NCBI RefSeq assembly: GCF_015706575.1
Contig: NW_024037076.1
Location: forward strand, 868,001 to 932,000
DNA length: 64,000 bases
Direction: 5' to 3'
Source of the DNA: Patiria miniata
Taxonomy: Eukaryota > Echinodermata > Asteroidea > Valvatida > Asterinidae
Under the pieces are notes generated by a model. The model was not told the DNA's origin, searched no databases, and was given only the letters and a program-made list of their open reading frames with translations. The translations under genes were made by a program, and so were the position numbers. Every line of letters begins with the position of its first letter. The first letter of the stretch is position 1. Of the stretch, positions 33,985 through 45,277 are shown piece by piece.

Positions 33985-34118
33985 GCACAACAGCAACAGA
34001 AATCCAGCCTATGTCTCCCGCCGAGTCTACAGTTCCCGACAAGTTCCAGCTAAGTCACCATCAATCCAGCCAGGCCAAGTCCAACCAAGTCCAGACTACA
34101 AACTCCCAATCAAGATAG
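33985..34118 (+). CDS. Candidate C-terminal exon of the NLR2-locus adaptor
   Basis: Acceptor TGTTCTGCTCTAG, phase-1 entry, then 43 codons to TAG. The peptide (TTATEIQPMSPAESTVPDKF and onward) is rich in Ser, Gln and Pro and looks like a flexible tail. It follows the Death-domain exon by 1.1 kb, and a poly(A) signal AATAAA stands at 34274-34279, 156 bp after the stop. With the donor at 32887 it would complete a product of about 187 residues (exon A from 28936, exon B, Death domain, this tail). If the later donor after the Death-domain TAA is used, this stretch is 3'UTR. Confidence 0.45.
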
Positions 34119-34273
34119 GCTGCTGAAATACATGTACTAGTTTTCTCTTAAGATTTATTGCATTACTTTAGTTTACGTATCATTTTGAAATATAGATATT
34201 TTTTTTTTGGGTGAGAACACTGATATGCTATACAGCTTGTGAATTTTTTGTTTTCGTTATTTAGCTGGAAAAG

Positions 34274-34279
34274 AATAAA
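34274..34279 (+). terminator. Poly(A) signal AATAAA
   Basis: Canonical hexamer downstream of the last candidate exon of the NLR2 locus, in AT-rich sequence; the only AATAAA close to a candidate 3' end in the cluster. Confidence 0.4.
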
Positions 34280-36372
34280 ATCTCAATAGCAAACTTAAAC
34301 AAAGGCGTAAAATAGTTAAAAAATAATTCTATAGGCACGTGCTCATTATCAAATCATGCCCGCTACATAATTGGTGCCTGATGTGTGGTTTACGCTGTAT
34401 TTTTCTATCAAATGTTAACATTCGCACACACCTTTGAACAGCAAAGTAGCAAAGCCCACAAATTCTATTTGATATTGTTCATTTTCCATATTGCATTGCC
34501 ATTCCTTTTACTGAAATAAGTATCTTTGTGGAGACAACTTTTTGTTCTCGTGTACTAAAATTTGTGAAAATCTAGTTTCAAAATTCTACTTTTACCAGAA
34601 TAAATTTTTAAGCTAAAATTTGGACCAAATATAAAATCATTCAATTTCATTATGATGTAATTTTATATTTTGATGTAACTCTTATTTTTGAAATAAATTG
34701 AAATTTTTTCACTTTTCATTGTTTCGCATTTTTTCACTTTTCATTGTTTCACTTTTATATTTTGCCCTTATTGTATTGTCGTAAGAAGCAGCTGTCCTTA
34801 AATTGTTAATAGTCCCATTCAAGCCACTGCAGAACTAGTCTGAGTATCACCGGTTATCCACAGAGCCAAGTCTCCTAAATCGTCTTTATCGGAGTCGACT
34901 TTAACTAAATCGTGACATTATTTCATTCCCAAATCAGGTCTATTAGTGTGATTGGTCAATTCGAATGCAGTGTTTGGTAATACAACAGCAGCGGGGTGCG
35001 TATAGTGTAACATAAGGCCAAAAGAAAAAAATAGTCGGTCTCTGGTCAGACCAAAGTTCCGGAACTGACGCGGCCACACGGCTTTTTTTGTGTGCTTTTT
35101 TTTCCTTTTTTTTTCTTCATGCTTGGATTGTACAGACAGGGTGGGTGCTTTTTTGGTGTCCTCATGGTGTCCTCCATAATTTGCCTTGGTGCTTTCGATC
35201 ATTTGCCTTGGTGCAATTTCCCATTCCTTGGTGCTCTTTGGTAAAAAAAAAAACAAATTGAGGAGATGCGGAAATAAAGGGCGCTGTTTGGGCTACCTCG
35301 GAACATTTTGGAAAAAAAAAAGATCGACGCGCATGATTAAAATTGACGGGCGCGCTGACCAGAGACCGACTTATTTTTTTTTTTTGCCTAATATAGAGTG
35401 CGGCGTGACCACAACCAGTTTATTGTTGGTGAGTCTAGGGTATTTGTTTTTATCCATGTCTATGACGCAACAACAGTGAATGACCGAAGACCCGAAATAG
35501 AAATTAAGCGCCCGCTGATTGGTCAAAATCTAGAGGTCAAGATGCGGTTGTCTTGCATATTAATCAGCAAATCTGCTCAAATGTCATAGACTATATGTTT
35601 GCCATGGTATACAATAGACTACTGCAGAACAGGTCTAGAGGCAATGTATGAGTAGGGCAGGGTACGTTAGTTCACGGAAGTAGCCATCAATCGGGGGGGG
35701 GGGGGGGGGGTGCCCCCATAAATTCCGGATTGCCCCCATCCCCCTCCCCCCCCCCCCCCCCTTTCCCCAACAAAATCCGAAATTTGCTCAGTGCTTGCCA
35801 AGGAAGTGTCTCTGAAAGTATGTTTTTTGAGTTATTAATACAAAAAGGAATGAAATGCAAATAAATTGATAAGAAAAAAGAGGGCCCTCTGCCATCAAAA
35901 GAGTCCCCCCCCCCCCCCGCACTGTTTTTTGTTGTTTTTTAAGGTCGAAATTTGCAGCGCTTGTGGTGACCTAGAAATTTGGGAAAATGGTTTTTTTTAG
36001 ATCCGCTCTTAATTGGTGCCCCTACATGCTCCCCCTGGCCCCCCTTGAAAAAAAATCCTGATGATATAACCCATGAGAAAGAACAAAAGAAATGTGTCTT
36101 GCAGCGATAATTGACATTAAACGTGGACAAATTAATTGACGTACGTCATACATGCAGAATAGAGTTAAAGGTGGTATAAAGTGCTAAGACAAAACTAAAT
36201 TGACAAAGCCTAACAGACCATGAACTGACTAAACTCGCAGCATTTCTGCATAATAACTAGTGCAAGTGAAATCGCGATGTTAATTTTGGGCCACCGTAGC
36301 GTCGCGTGTGCAACCTCAAGAGGGCGCTGTTCGTTACATGCATGATGAAATGCTGTCATGGCTGTTGAGTAT
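34280..36372. other. Intergenic sequence with a MITE and homopolymers
   Basis: AT-rich to 34.8 kb. A MITE lies at 35013-35391. Between 35693 and 35910 there are runs of G and C (about 18 G, about 16 C, about 12 C) in a degenerate CCCCC-rich segment. No gene recognised. Confidence 0.5.
35013..35391. mobile_element. MITE with AGTCGGTCTCTGGTC ends
   Basis: Left TAAGGCCAAAAGAAAAAAAT then AGTCGGTCTCTGGTC; right, opposite strand, TTAGGCAAAAAAAAAAAAAT then AAGTCGGTCTCTGGTC. Half of the same family lies at 7500-7690. Confidence 0.75.
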
Positions 36373-37799
36373 GGTGGTGTACTCTAACGTGGCGCACTTC
36401 GACAACTCACTGGACATCCGTTCAAATTGCTTCAAAATCCAAGAGCCGATTCTGTTCAGACTTACACACGTTAGTGCCGGATTGAACACCCTCCAGAAAA
36501 ACTATCTGTTATTCATTTTGGTTTAGTACAAATGACAAAAAAATTCAGAGAGTACGACAGAATTGTCGAGAACTTACTTACGCAAAACTATCGAACTGTC
36601 CCCTAACGTGGTGCACGCCGCTGATTGGCTGAAATGGTTTGGTACCATGCTACGGCGGCCTATGACGATCATTTGCCCTGACGACAATTTGCCGTGAAAA
36701 AAAAATGCAGGAAACAATATGGATCTTTAGGTGTTTACAAGTTTACAAACGGCTACAACATTAAAAACAGTTGAAAAGTAAAGCAAATCTCTTGAACCTC
36801 GAAATCAGAAAATATAGCAATGCAAAAAGACATGACCCTTAAATAAAAAAATAAACATGGTCATTTCTGTTTTAGCCTCTGAAAAAGAACTTGCAACGTC
36901 AGGCCACATTGATTTTTAGAAAAAAATAAACAGTTACAAAAACGTACGCTCGTCCAATATTTAAAAAAATAAAAATGAAAATATCCAGTAACTTGAATAA
37001 ATGTTTTTTAAAAAGAAGTAGGGCCTACAATACCAACAAATGACAATACAGACAATTTAATACATGATTAAATATACAACTCTAGCTCAAGTTAAGAGAA
37101 TAGAAAAATCAGCAGTTATGTTTCAATAATAAATTTATTTCTGACACGATATTTAAAAGGCATCCTAGACGTTTTAAATACATAACAATTTCAACAATAT
37201 TCATATAATGTCAATTACCTCTACGTTTTGCATATCCGCTACATTTACTCGATTATAATATCTAATCAAAAGTGCACCCGCACGGTACCGGTGATGCCAA
37301 GCCACATAAAAACTAGGCCTAATTGTATTCACTTTATATGTCTATTACAGGCTACCGTACATGACGTCATGACAACTGAGAGCAGACGACACTATTTTTA
37401 CGTTCCGGTAAATTTCCAGTAAACTTCGGATTATTCTGCTTACTTTTCATTAATACTGATAACATTTACGAATAATATTACTTTTTAATTAGTTTAATTG
37501 TTTTGGAATCTTGAATTAAAAGAAAACGTCTGCTTGTTACCTTTTTTTGGCCATTGTTTCTGGACGTCGACGGCATCTTGATACTTTTTGCTATGGGATC
37601 GTCTGGCTTTCTGTGAAACCTTTGACCTTCTACGCGCAATCGTGACGTCAGAAATTTGAATCTAGTATGTATATTTGCGAAGGATTGTGTGACCTTTATT
37701 GAGTGTTAATTGTAAGAAAAATGGATTGTTCATTTCGTCAAGAGAGGAGAAAAACCAAAGTGCGCCACGTTAGGGGGCGCGCCACGTTAGGGTACACCA
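36373..37799. mobile_element. Candidate TIR element, CTAACGTGGCGC repeats
   Basis: GGTGTACTCTAACGTGGCGC at 36375-36394 is mirrored by GGTGTACCCTAACGTGGCGC on the other strand at 37780-37799. Further CTAACGTGG(C/T)GC sites at about 36602 and 37762 act like subterminal repeats. The 1.4 kb between hold no transposase. The edges beyond the TIRs give no clear target duplication. Confidence 0.55.
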
Positions 37800-37989
37800 A
37801 CAATATTGTTATGTTGTGGACTTCGACAACGGCGTTGAAATTGTAAATTTTACAGTTTCGAAGGTGCAGTGCTGATGACAGAAGCTCAGCAAGAAAGAAG
37901 TTTGGAGGGCTGTTCAACAAATTGTAGTGAGAAAGCTGACATGTTTTTGGCATGCATGTTTTGTAGATTTGTCATAGCTTGAGTAGTCT

Positions 37990-39650
37990 CTAGGGGTCGC
38001 ACTAAACAGCGTTGTCACGCCCCAACTATCGCATCGGTCCCAACTATAGTTGGGACTGTCCCAACTATAGTGCGGCAGTTGGGTCGGCCCAACTATAGTT
38101 AGGACGGGAGTTGCGCCGGATGCTTCATGCTTGATAGATCTTGTTGGATTAAATGTTCCGCGGTGCTGGCACCGTGTATTCGTCATGCATGCATATGCCG
38201 CAAGGCTGGCTGGTCACGTGGTACTGCCTAGTTGGATGAGTTGTCCAGCTGCTGGGTTTTATTATCCAGCAACATTTTGCAAAATTCAAAGATTGCCATG
38301 GCCGGCCAACTATAGATGGGCCCCACCCATAGCTAATGTCAAAGGTCCCAAGTCGGACATGTAAGCAGAGCTGTAGGGAATGTTTTATAATCGTACATCA
38401 ATGTAAACTATAGTTGGGACTGCCAAATAAAAATATTGCGATGGCCCAACTACAGATGGTCCCCACCCATAGATAATTTCATTGGTCCCAAGTAAAGTCA
38501 GATGTGTATTAGAGTTGTAGGGAATGTTTTATAATCGTACAACAATGTACACTATAGTTGGAACCGCAAAATAAAAAGATTGGGGTGGCCCAACTATAGA
38601 TTCGCCCCATCAATAGCTAATTTTAGTGGTCCCCAGTAACGTCAGACGTGTATCAGAGCTGTAGGGAACGTTTTATGGTTGTACATCAATGTAAACTATA
38701 GTTGGGACACCGCAAAATAAAAAGATCGGAGTGGCCCAACTATAGATGGGCCAGCCCAACAATGGAACTTACAGTTGGGACCGTCCCAACTATAGTTGGG
38801 ACAGGCCCAACTATAGTTGGGCCAGCCCAACTGTGGAACTACAGTTGGGACAGGCCCAACTATAGTTGGGACCGATGCGATAGTTGGGGCGTGACAGCGT
38901 CAACACAGCGTCAACACATGACAGAAGCGTCAACACACCGTCAACACATCCAAAACACATTCTGAATTGACAGAAAGGGCATATAATTGTGAAACATACA
39001 ATAAAAGAGAATTTCCATTGGATTGAGTTTCCATTTCGTTGTTAAAAATATCGTATTTTCACGCGAAAAAAATGACCTTAACTTGCACGGCCGTTGTCCG
39101 CCATCTTGACTTCGCACAAAGCTTGGGCTACACCATTTCAAGTAGGGGTGTGTAGGTAATGACATTATCTTGTCATAAACAAGATTTATACAATAATGTA
39201 AATACCAACGAACAAGTAAAGAAAATTAAACAGCAAAGGCAATTGCAGCGTAAACACAACATTAAATTGTTAGTCTTTGCAGATATTTTTAACACTGGCG
39301 ACCCCGGCCGCGTCCCTCTCTGTTGGTTTATTGTACAACGCTATCACCCTTTAGAATAATGGTATGGTCCGCGCTGCCACTGAGGCAACATGGCGGGTGT
39401 TCGGCAGCCGATTTCGGAGCGGTACGGAGAGCCAATTTTCTTGAACTAAAAATCGCGATTTTCAGACGTTCAACCTATTGATTTTAAGCACAAATCTTGT
39501 TTCTGTCCATACTGTATGGGTTACATACTGCTTTTGTCAATTTTAATGCATTTTGGATGTGTTGACGCTGTGTTGACGCTGTGTTGACGCTTTGGAGTGT
39601 GTTGACGCTGTGTTGACGCTGTTTAGTATGACCGGTCTCTAGCGGTCCCG
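37990..39650. mobile_element. Outer palindromic element with GCGTCAACACA arrays
   Basis: Ends are inverted: left CACTAAACAGCGT, then after an inserted element CAACACAGCGTCAACACATG; right, opposite strand, ATACTAAACAGCGTCAACAC. AGCGTCAACACA units are repeated at both sides (38897-38950, 39556-39625), followed inward by CATCCAAAA..TTGACA on both sides. The interior (about 38975-39540) has no recognised gene. Confidence 0.65.
38013..38896. mobile_element. TIR element built of CCCAACTATAGTTGGG palindromes
   Basis: Ends TGTCACGCCCCAACTATCGC (left, and right on the other strand) continue to CATCGGTCCCAACTATAG, about 43 bp perfect. A 4-bp duplication GCGT (38009-38012, 38897-38900) flanks it, and the outer element resumes on either side. 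Inside are about three diverged 120-bp direct repeats (AGAGCTGTAGGGAATGTTTT) and about nine CCAACTATAGTTGG-like palindromes. Confidence 0.85.
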
Positions 39651-39717
39651 TCTCTAGTCCGAGTAACTTGGACCCAACTTATCGCCTTTTTTAACACTTG
39701 GACGTATTCCTTGCGGG

Positions 39718-39960
39718 TGTCGGACACTTCGCCCCATTTCCACGTCGCCCCATGTCACTTCGCCCCTAACCACTTCGCCCCATCCCCGCTTCGCCCCATC
39801 CCCGCTTCGCCCCATCCCCGCTTCGCCCCATCCCCGCTTCGCCCCATCCCCGCTTCGCCCCATCCCCATTCGCCCCATGTAGATTGGTTCCTCCAAGAGT
39901 GAAATTAGGATGTCAAAGGTATTGTCGTTTTCAGATAAGTGGGAGACGGGTAGTCCGAGT
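39718..39960 (+). repeat. Third copy of the TTCGCCCCATCCCC minisatellite element
   Basis: Leader TCGGACACTTCGCCCCATTT, array of TTCGCCCCATCCCCG units, and the tail ATTGGTTCCTCCAAGAGTGA, in the same order as the inverted copy at 7700-7957. Confidence 0.8.
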
Positions 39961-42170
39961 AACTTGGACCCAACTTATCGCCTTTTTTAACATTTGGACT
40001 AGTCCGAGTAGCTTGGACCCAACTTATCGCCTTTTTTAACATTTGGACATCATGGTCTGGCGATAGTCAGATAGTGGGGTCCAAGCTAATACCGCGACCT
40101 GGACTAGTCCGAGTAACTTGGACCCAACTTATCGCCTTTTTTAACATTTGGACTAGTCCGAGTAGCTTGGACCCAACTTATCGCCTTTTTTAACATTTGG
40201 ACATGGTCTGGCGATAGTAAGGTCCAAGCTAATACCGCGACCTAGACAACACAGTCCCAAAAACCAACATTTTCCAACAAAAAACATCAGATTTCACCTT
40301 CAAAACGGCCTCCAAATTACTAGATATGCCACCTGATGTACAAGTAGACATCGATAATTAAGATAGTTGTACTGAAGTTTACTTACGATCCGGAAAAAAG
40401 TGAAATTTTTCGTTCATTTCGGAGAGCTCCCCTCGCGATCTTGAACACGTTAAATTTCCGATCATGTTTGAACGACGCGATTTCTTCTACATGCCCGTGT
40501 GCGATTCCGTTACCGAGCGTGCGCGATGCATCGATTATGATAATGAGTCACGTTTGTAAACACATACATGTGCATTTCGAACTGTAAAAGGGAATCGGGA
40601 ACCAGCTTGAACTGGTACCCGCCATAAAAGCTGCGCTAGTTCCCGACTCCCTATTATCATTTGAAATGCACATGTGTTTACAAACGTGATCCAGTCTACT
40701 CATTATCATAATCGATGCATTGCGCGCGCTCGGTAAAGGAATCGCACTCGGGATACGGGGACCATCGAATGTACGCTGGGCATGTAGAAGAAATCGCGTC
40801 GTTCAAACATGATCGGAAATTTAACGTGTTCAAGATCGCGAGGGGAGCTCTTCGAAATGAATGGAAAATTTCACTTTTTTTACGGATCGTAAGTAAACTT
40901 CAGTACAATCTTCTTAATTATCGATGTCTACTTGTACCTCAGGTGACATATCTAGTAATTCGGAGGCCGTTTTGAAGGTGAAATCTGATGTTTTTTGTTG
41001 GAAAATGCTGGTTTTTGGGACTGTGTTGTCTAGGTCGCGGTATTAGCTTGGACCCCACTATCGCCATACCATGTCCAAATGTTAAAAAAGGCGATAAGTT
41101 GGGTCCAAGTTACTCATTATCATAATCGATGCATCGCGCGCGCTCGGTAACGGAATCGCACTCGGGATACGGGGACCATCGAATGTACGCTGGGCATGTA
41201 GAAGAACTCGCGTCGTTTAAACATTACACACGATCGGAAATTTAACGTGTTCAAGATCGAGAGGGGAGCTCTCCGAAATGAACAGAAAATTTCACTTTTT
41301 TTCTGGATCGTAAGTAAACTTCAGTACAACCATCTTAATTATCGATGTCTACTTGTACCTCAGGTGGCATATCTAGTCATTTGGAGGTCGTTTTGAAGAT
41401 GAAATCTGATGTTTTTTTGTTGGAAAATGTTGGTTTTTGGGACAGTGACAGGATGATGTTGTCCAGGTCGCGGTATTAGCTTGGACCCCACTATCGCCAG
41501 ACCATGTCCAAATGTTAAAAAAAGGCGATAAGTTGGGTCCAAGTTACTCGGACTACATTTGGACATGGTCTGGCGATAGTAGGGTCCAAGTAGCTTGAGT
41601 AACTCCAGCTGACATGTTCATATTCATTCACATGTAAATGAATATGAGCATGTCAGCTGGAGTTACTCAAGCTAGGGTCCAAGCTAATACCGCGAGCTGG
41701 ACAACACCGTCCCAAAAACCAACATTTTCCAACAAAAAACATCAGATTTCACCTCCAAAACGGCCTCCAAATTACTAGATATGCCACCTGAGGTACAAGT
41801 AGACATCGATAATTAAGATGGTTGTACTGAAGTTTACTTACGATCCGGAAAAAAAGTGAAATTTTCCGTTCATTTTGGAGAGCTCCCCTCTCGATCTTGA
41901 ACACGTTAAATTTCCGATCGTGTTTAATGTTTGAACGACGCGAGTTCTTCTACATGCCCAGCGTACATTCGATGGTCCCCGTATCCCGAGTGCGATTCTG
42001 TTACCGAGCGCGCGCGATGCATCGATTATGATAATGAGTAGACTGGATCACGTTTGTAAAAGCATGTGCATTGCAAACGATAATAGGGAGTAGGGAACTA
42101 GCGCAGCTTTTATGGCGGATACCAGTTTCAGCTGGTTTCCGATTCCCTTTTACAGTTCGAAATGCACAAG
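39951..42170. mobile_element. Nest of palindromic MITEs (GTCCGAGTAACTTGGACCC family)
   Basis: Arms starting AGTCCGAGTAACTTGGACCC, passing TTATCGCCTTTTTTAACATT, GGTCTGGCGATAGT, ATTAGATATGCC-like blocks and CGATTATGATAATGAG occur as: forward 40123-40615, inverted 40616-41110 (a complete palindrome centred near 40615), a second partial inverted arm 41111-41552 and a forward arm 41553-42170. A perfect 30-bp hairpin (GAGTAACTCCAGCTGACATG) sits at about 41608-41675 in the 41.55 kb junction. No protein-coding content. Confidence 0.75.
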
Positions 42171-42284
42171 ATGTTTTCAGAGACTTTCCCAATGACAGGT
42201 GGGACATATCCTGGAGGAATTGAGAGAAAATGACAAAACTGTTTGGACCCCTGTACATTGCTTTTTACCTTCAGGTCCAACCTT

Positions 42285-42403
42285 TTGTTGTTAATAAGCA
42301 GTTGTAGAATGGATTGGGTGAATATAAACTGACAAAATAATTCCAAACTTATTTTGATTTTCTGCTCCCCAGCAACGTGACGTTCCACGCATGTGGGTAT
42401 CAT
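42285..42403 (-). pseudogene. Tetraspanin C-terminal exon remnant, inverted
   Basis: On the minus strand MIPTCVERHVAGEQKIKISL and onward to QSILQLLINN aligns with the duplicon fragments (CVE-x-x-VA, SILQLL). Flanking DNA (CAGAAAATCAAAATAAG, TTCACCCAATCCAT) is also that of duplicon intron 1. An isolated fossil piece. Confidence 0.45.
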
Positions 42404-42448
42404 AGTTTTGTGGCGGATAATAATATACCGAGGTGAGTATTTCAGCAA

Positions 42449-42936
42449 CATTAAAGAGGTTGTGGAATGCTCGAAGACATTTCCGTCATTTTTTGGGTAT
42501 ATTTAGCCTAAGGTGTGATGAAATAAAAACGACTATTGTTTCTGTCATGAAATGAGTACAAAAGGTACTTTTGAGAGCTGTTTTTCAGGTCCAGTTTCGA
42601 CCCGAACGTGCAACTGTGTAAATGTCGTCGTTGCGGGCAGCAAACAAAACACAGTAAATCGTGATGTAATAAATAGGACTCGTTTATGCTACTCTGCATC
42701 GGGAGTCCTGTTTATTACGTCACGATTTACTGTGTTTTGTTTGCTGCCCGCAACGACGACATTTACACAAGTTGCACGTTCGGGTCGAAACTGGACCTGA
42801 AAAACAGCTCTCAAAAGTACCTTTTGTACTCATTTCATGACAGAAACAATAGTCGTTTTTATTTCATCACACCTTAGGCTACATTTACCCGAAAAATGAC
42901 GGAAATGTCTTCGAGCATTCCACAACCTCTTTAATG
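42449..42936. mobile_element. Fold-back MITE with about 230-bp near-identical arms
   Basis: Ends CATTAAAGAGGTTGTGGAAT / same on the opposite strand. The arms match through ACGACTATTGTTTCTGTCAT and GACGACATTTACACA with only a few differences, around a spacer of about 40 bp. High arm identity implies a recent origin or ongoing arm-to-arm conversion. Confidence 0.85.
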
Positions 42937-43356
42937 GGGCTAGTTCCATATAAGACAATGAAAAGACTGACTTACGGCTAAGAAAATGCCATTATATTCC
43001 AAAGTACTGATGAAAAAAAACACATTAAAACATAAGAGGTAAACTGAATAAAAATGACTGCTTGAGGCTGCACAATTCATTGACAATCATTTATAAAAAT
43101 TTAAACATTGTTGCATTTGACAGGCCTTACTTGAAACATGATTAGGCCTAATTAAAAAAAAAAATCAGATTATGGATCAGAATGAAAAAAGTTTCAGGGA
43201 ATCCATTTTAGACACCAATTTCATTGCTCTATGAATATGTATGACCCTGCCAATATTGGCCAATCAGAACATGTATGAATATTACCTCCCACAATCACAA
43301 TCAACCTTTCAAGCTCACAGCTCCAACACTGACCAATCACAACTGTTCCCACTGGG

Positions 43357-44540
43357 CCTGCACGTATGTTTCAGCCCCATAGACCGTGTGTGCATTTAGT
43401 TCGTCTTCTCACGCATGCGCAATGGTTTCCTCCGTGTCGTCGGCTTGCAAAGAGCGGTAGCAGACGACGCACTGAATGATTGTCTGGTTTCCATGTCTTA
43501 AAATGTATCCTTCTCAAACGTACTTAAAAGATGATTCAAACCAAAAATTATCAGTAGACCAAGTGAACAAAGATATAAATTGTCTCTACAGTGTGGTAAC
43601 GGCGCTAAAAACCTTTTAAAATATAAAAAAAACCAATAATTATGGACAAAAAACGTACAAAATGAAAAGGAAAAAAATCTTTCGCTTTTGACTTTGGTTT
43701 ACACATTTTGACAATTTTCCGGGTTTACCTTAGATCAGCCGTAGTACCATCGGAAAGGATGATAGATTATTATCATTTTACAGGTGATTTGATGTAAGAA
43801 GGAAACCTGTAGCTTATAAAAATCGTCATTTTTCGAGTAAACCCATTTTGAAAGCTTCGTGCACAAATACACTGGTCCCAGTGCCCTCTGTGATCGTACT
43901 TGCATTTTAGGGGCGGGAACCAGTCAGTTGTAAATCGTTTCAGTTAAATGTATACATTTATTTGCCAACGCGTCGAAAGATTAATACAAACGGAGCGCCG
44001 TGCGTGGCTAGCCATGTTTACGGACCAGATTCCCGCAGGGTCTGTGTACAGGTACGTGCACACTAACGTTACATTCAACGAAAAAATGTATAACGTGAGA
44101 CCTTACTTTTCTCATTGAAACGGTTTCCGACTTAAATGATATTTAAACATCGCACTTTCCATGGCATCTTTTACCATTTTTCAGTGAAGACAAGTTTACA
44201 ATTACTCGGCAAAACTGAAAAATTATCCCCTAAACTGTCGCCTGTTTTGAATTTGTGACCCAATATTTTCGTACTACACGACACGGAAAAACAAAAAAAA
44301 TGCATCAAATACTCTCTGTTTTTTTGCGCTAAGGTTTGCAAAAGTGACTTTGATTGCCTTAAATTCCTGTCCACGTGGAAAGAAAAATTTATCAAAGTTC
44401 TTCAAGCGTGATGTTGACCGATACTTCAGTGGGTCAAACTGCGACCGCAGGCATCCGTGTTTGCTGATTATCAGTATTTCATATGTTGAGTGCGCATGCG
44501 CGCAAACTAAATGAGCGGCTGAAACATACGTGCCTGATGT
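43357..44540. mobile_element. Candidate 1.2-kb TIR element
   Basis: Left CTGCACGTATGTTTCAGCCC and right, opposite strand, GGCACGTATGTTTCAGCCGC; similarity continues with CATTTAGTT and GCGCATGCGCA-like sequence on both sides. No transposase frame seen between. Confidence 0.6.
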
Positions 44541-44939
44541 TTGAGCCTACCTGGAAAGAAATTTCAATATTATTTCTTGTATTTCTAAAGTTTAAAAAGT
44601 GAATTTTATTTACAACTTACCTGTTTACTTACAACTTACCTGGTACTGGCCTGTTTCTAATTTCTGTGCGTTAATGGCTGAATTGATGATCAGTTTATGA
44701 AAAACTATTAAAAAAATTAATGCATGACTGGTTCACTGCCCTCGTAGGTTTGTGCATGAACTGCATTGGTTGTTTGTCATCCATACCCATGATGCAATGT
44801 ATAATAAGAATAATTTGTGAGGCTAGTCGTCCTTACTCGCAGCTTAGGACCTCTGTTGCGAAGGACGCGGATACATTGTGGTCGAGCCGCCATAGGCCTA
44901 TAACCTGTGTGTGACCATGGAGCACAGCAATTGATCGAA

Positions 44940-45110
44940 AGTGTTGATATTTGCGGAGGGAAGAAAACCGGACAGCCCAGAAAAAAAACCTTGTGGCACA
45001 GAAGAGAATCAACGCACAACTCTACTCACATATGGTCCGAGACGGGAATCGAACCCGGGCCACAGTGGTGAGAGGCAAGCGCCTTAACTTACCTATGATG
45101 CGAATGCCAA
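44940..45110 (-). mobile_element. tRNA-derived SINE (minus)
   Basis: Minus strand: GGCGCTTGCCTCTCACCACT then B box GGTTCGATTCC, followed by GTGAGTAGAGTTGTGCGTTG and a T-rich body. The A box is eroded. Not a tRNA gene: arms are not complementary. Confidence 0.7.
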
Positions 45111-45277
45111 TCAGGTTTATTGAGAGTCCCAAGTAGCCAAACTAGGCTTGCCTTGCCTTGCCTTTCACCTTCTTAGTGGTTTTGGATGTGTTTAAACATC
45201 CGTAAATATGATTCACAAGTTTACCTACCAAAGAGCAACATATGTGACACAGCTTTTCATTAATCATTGACAAACAG

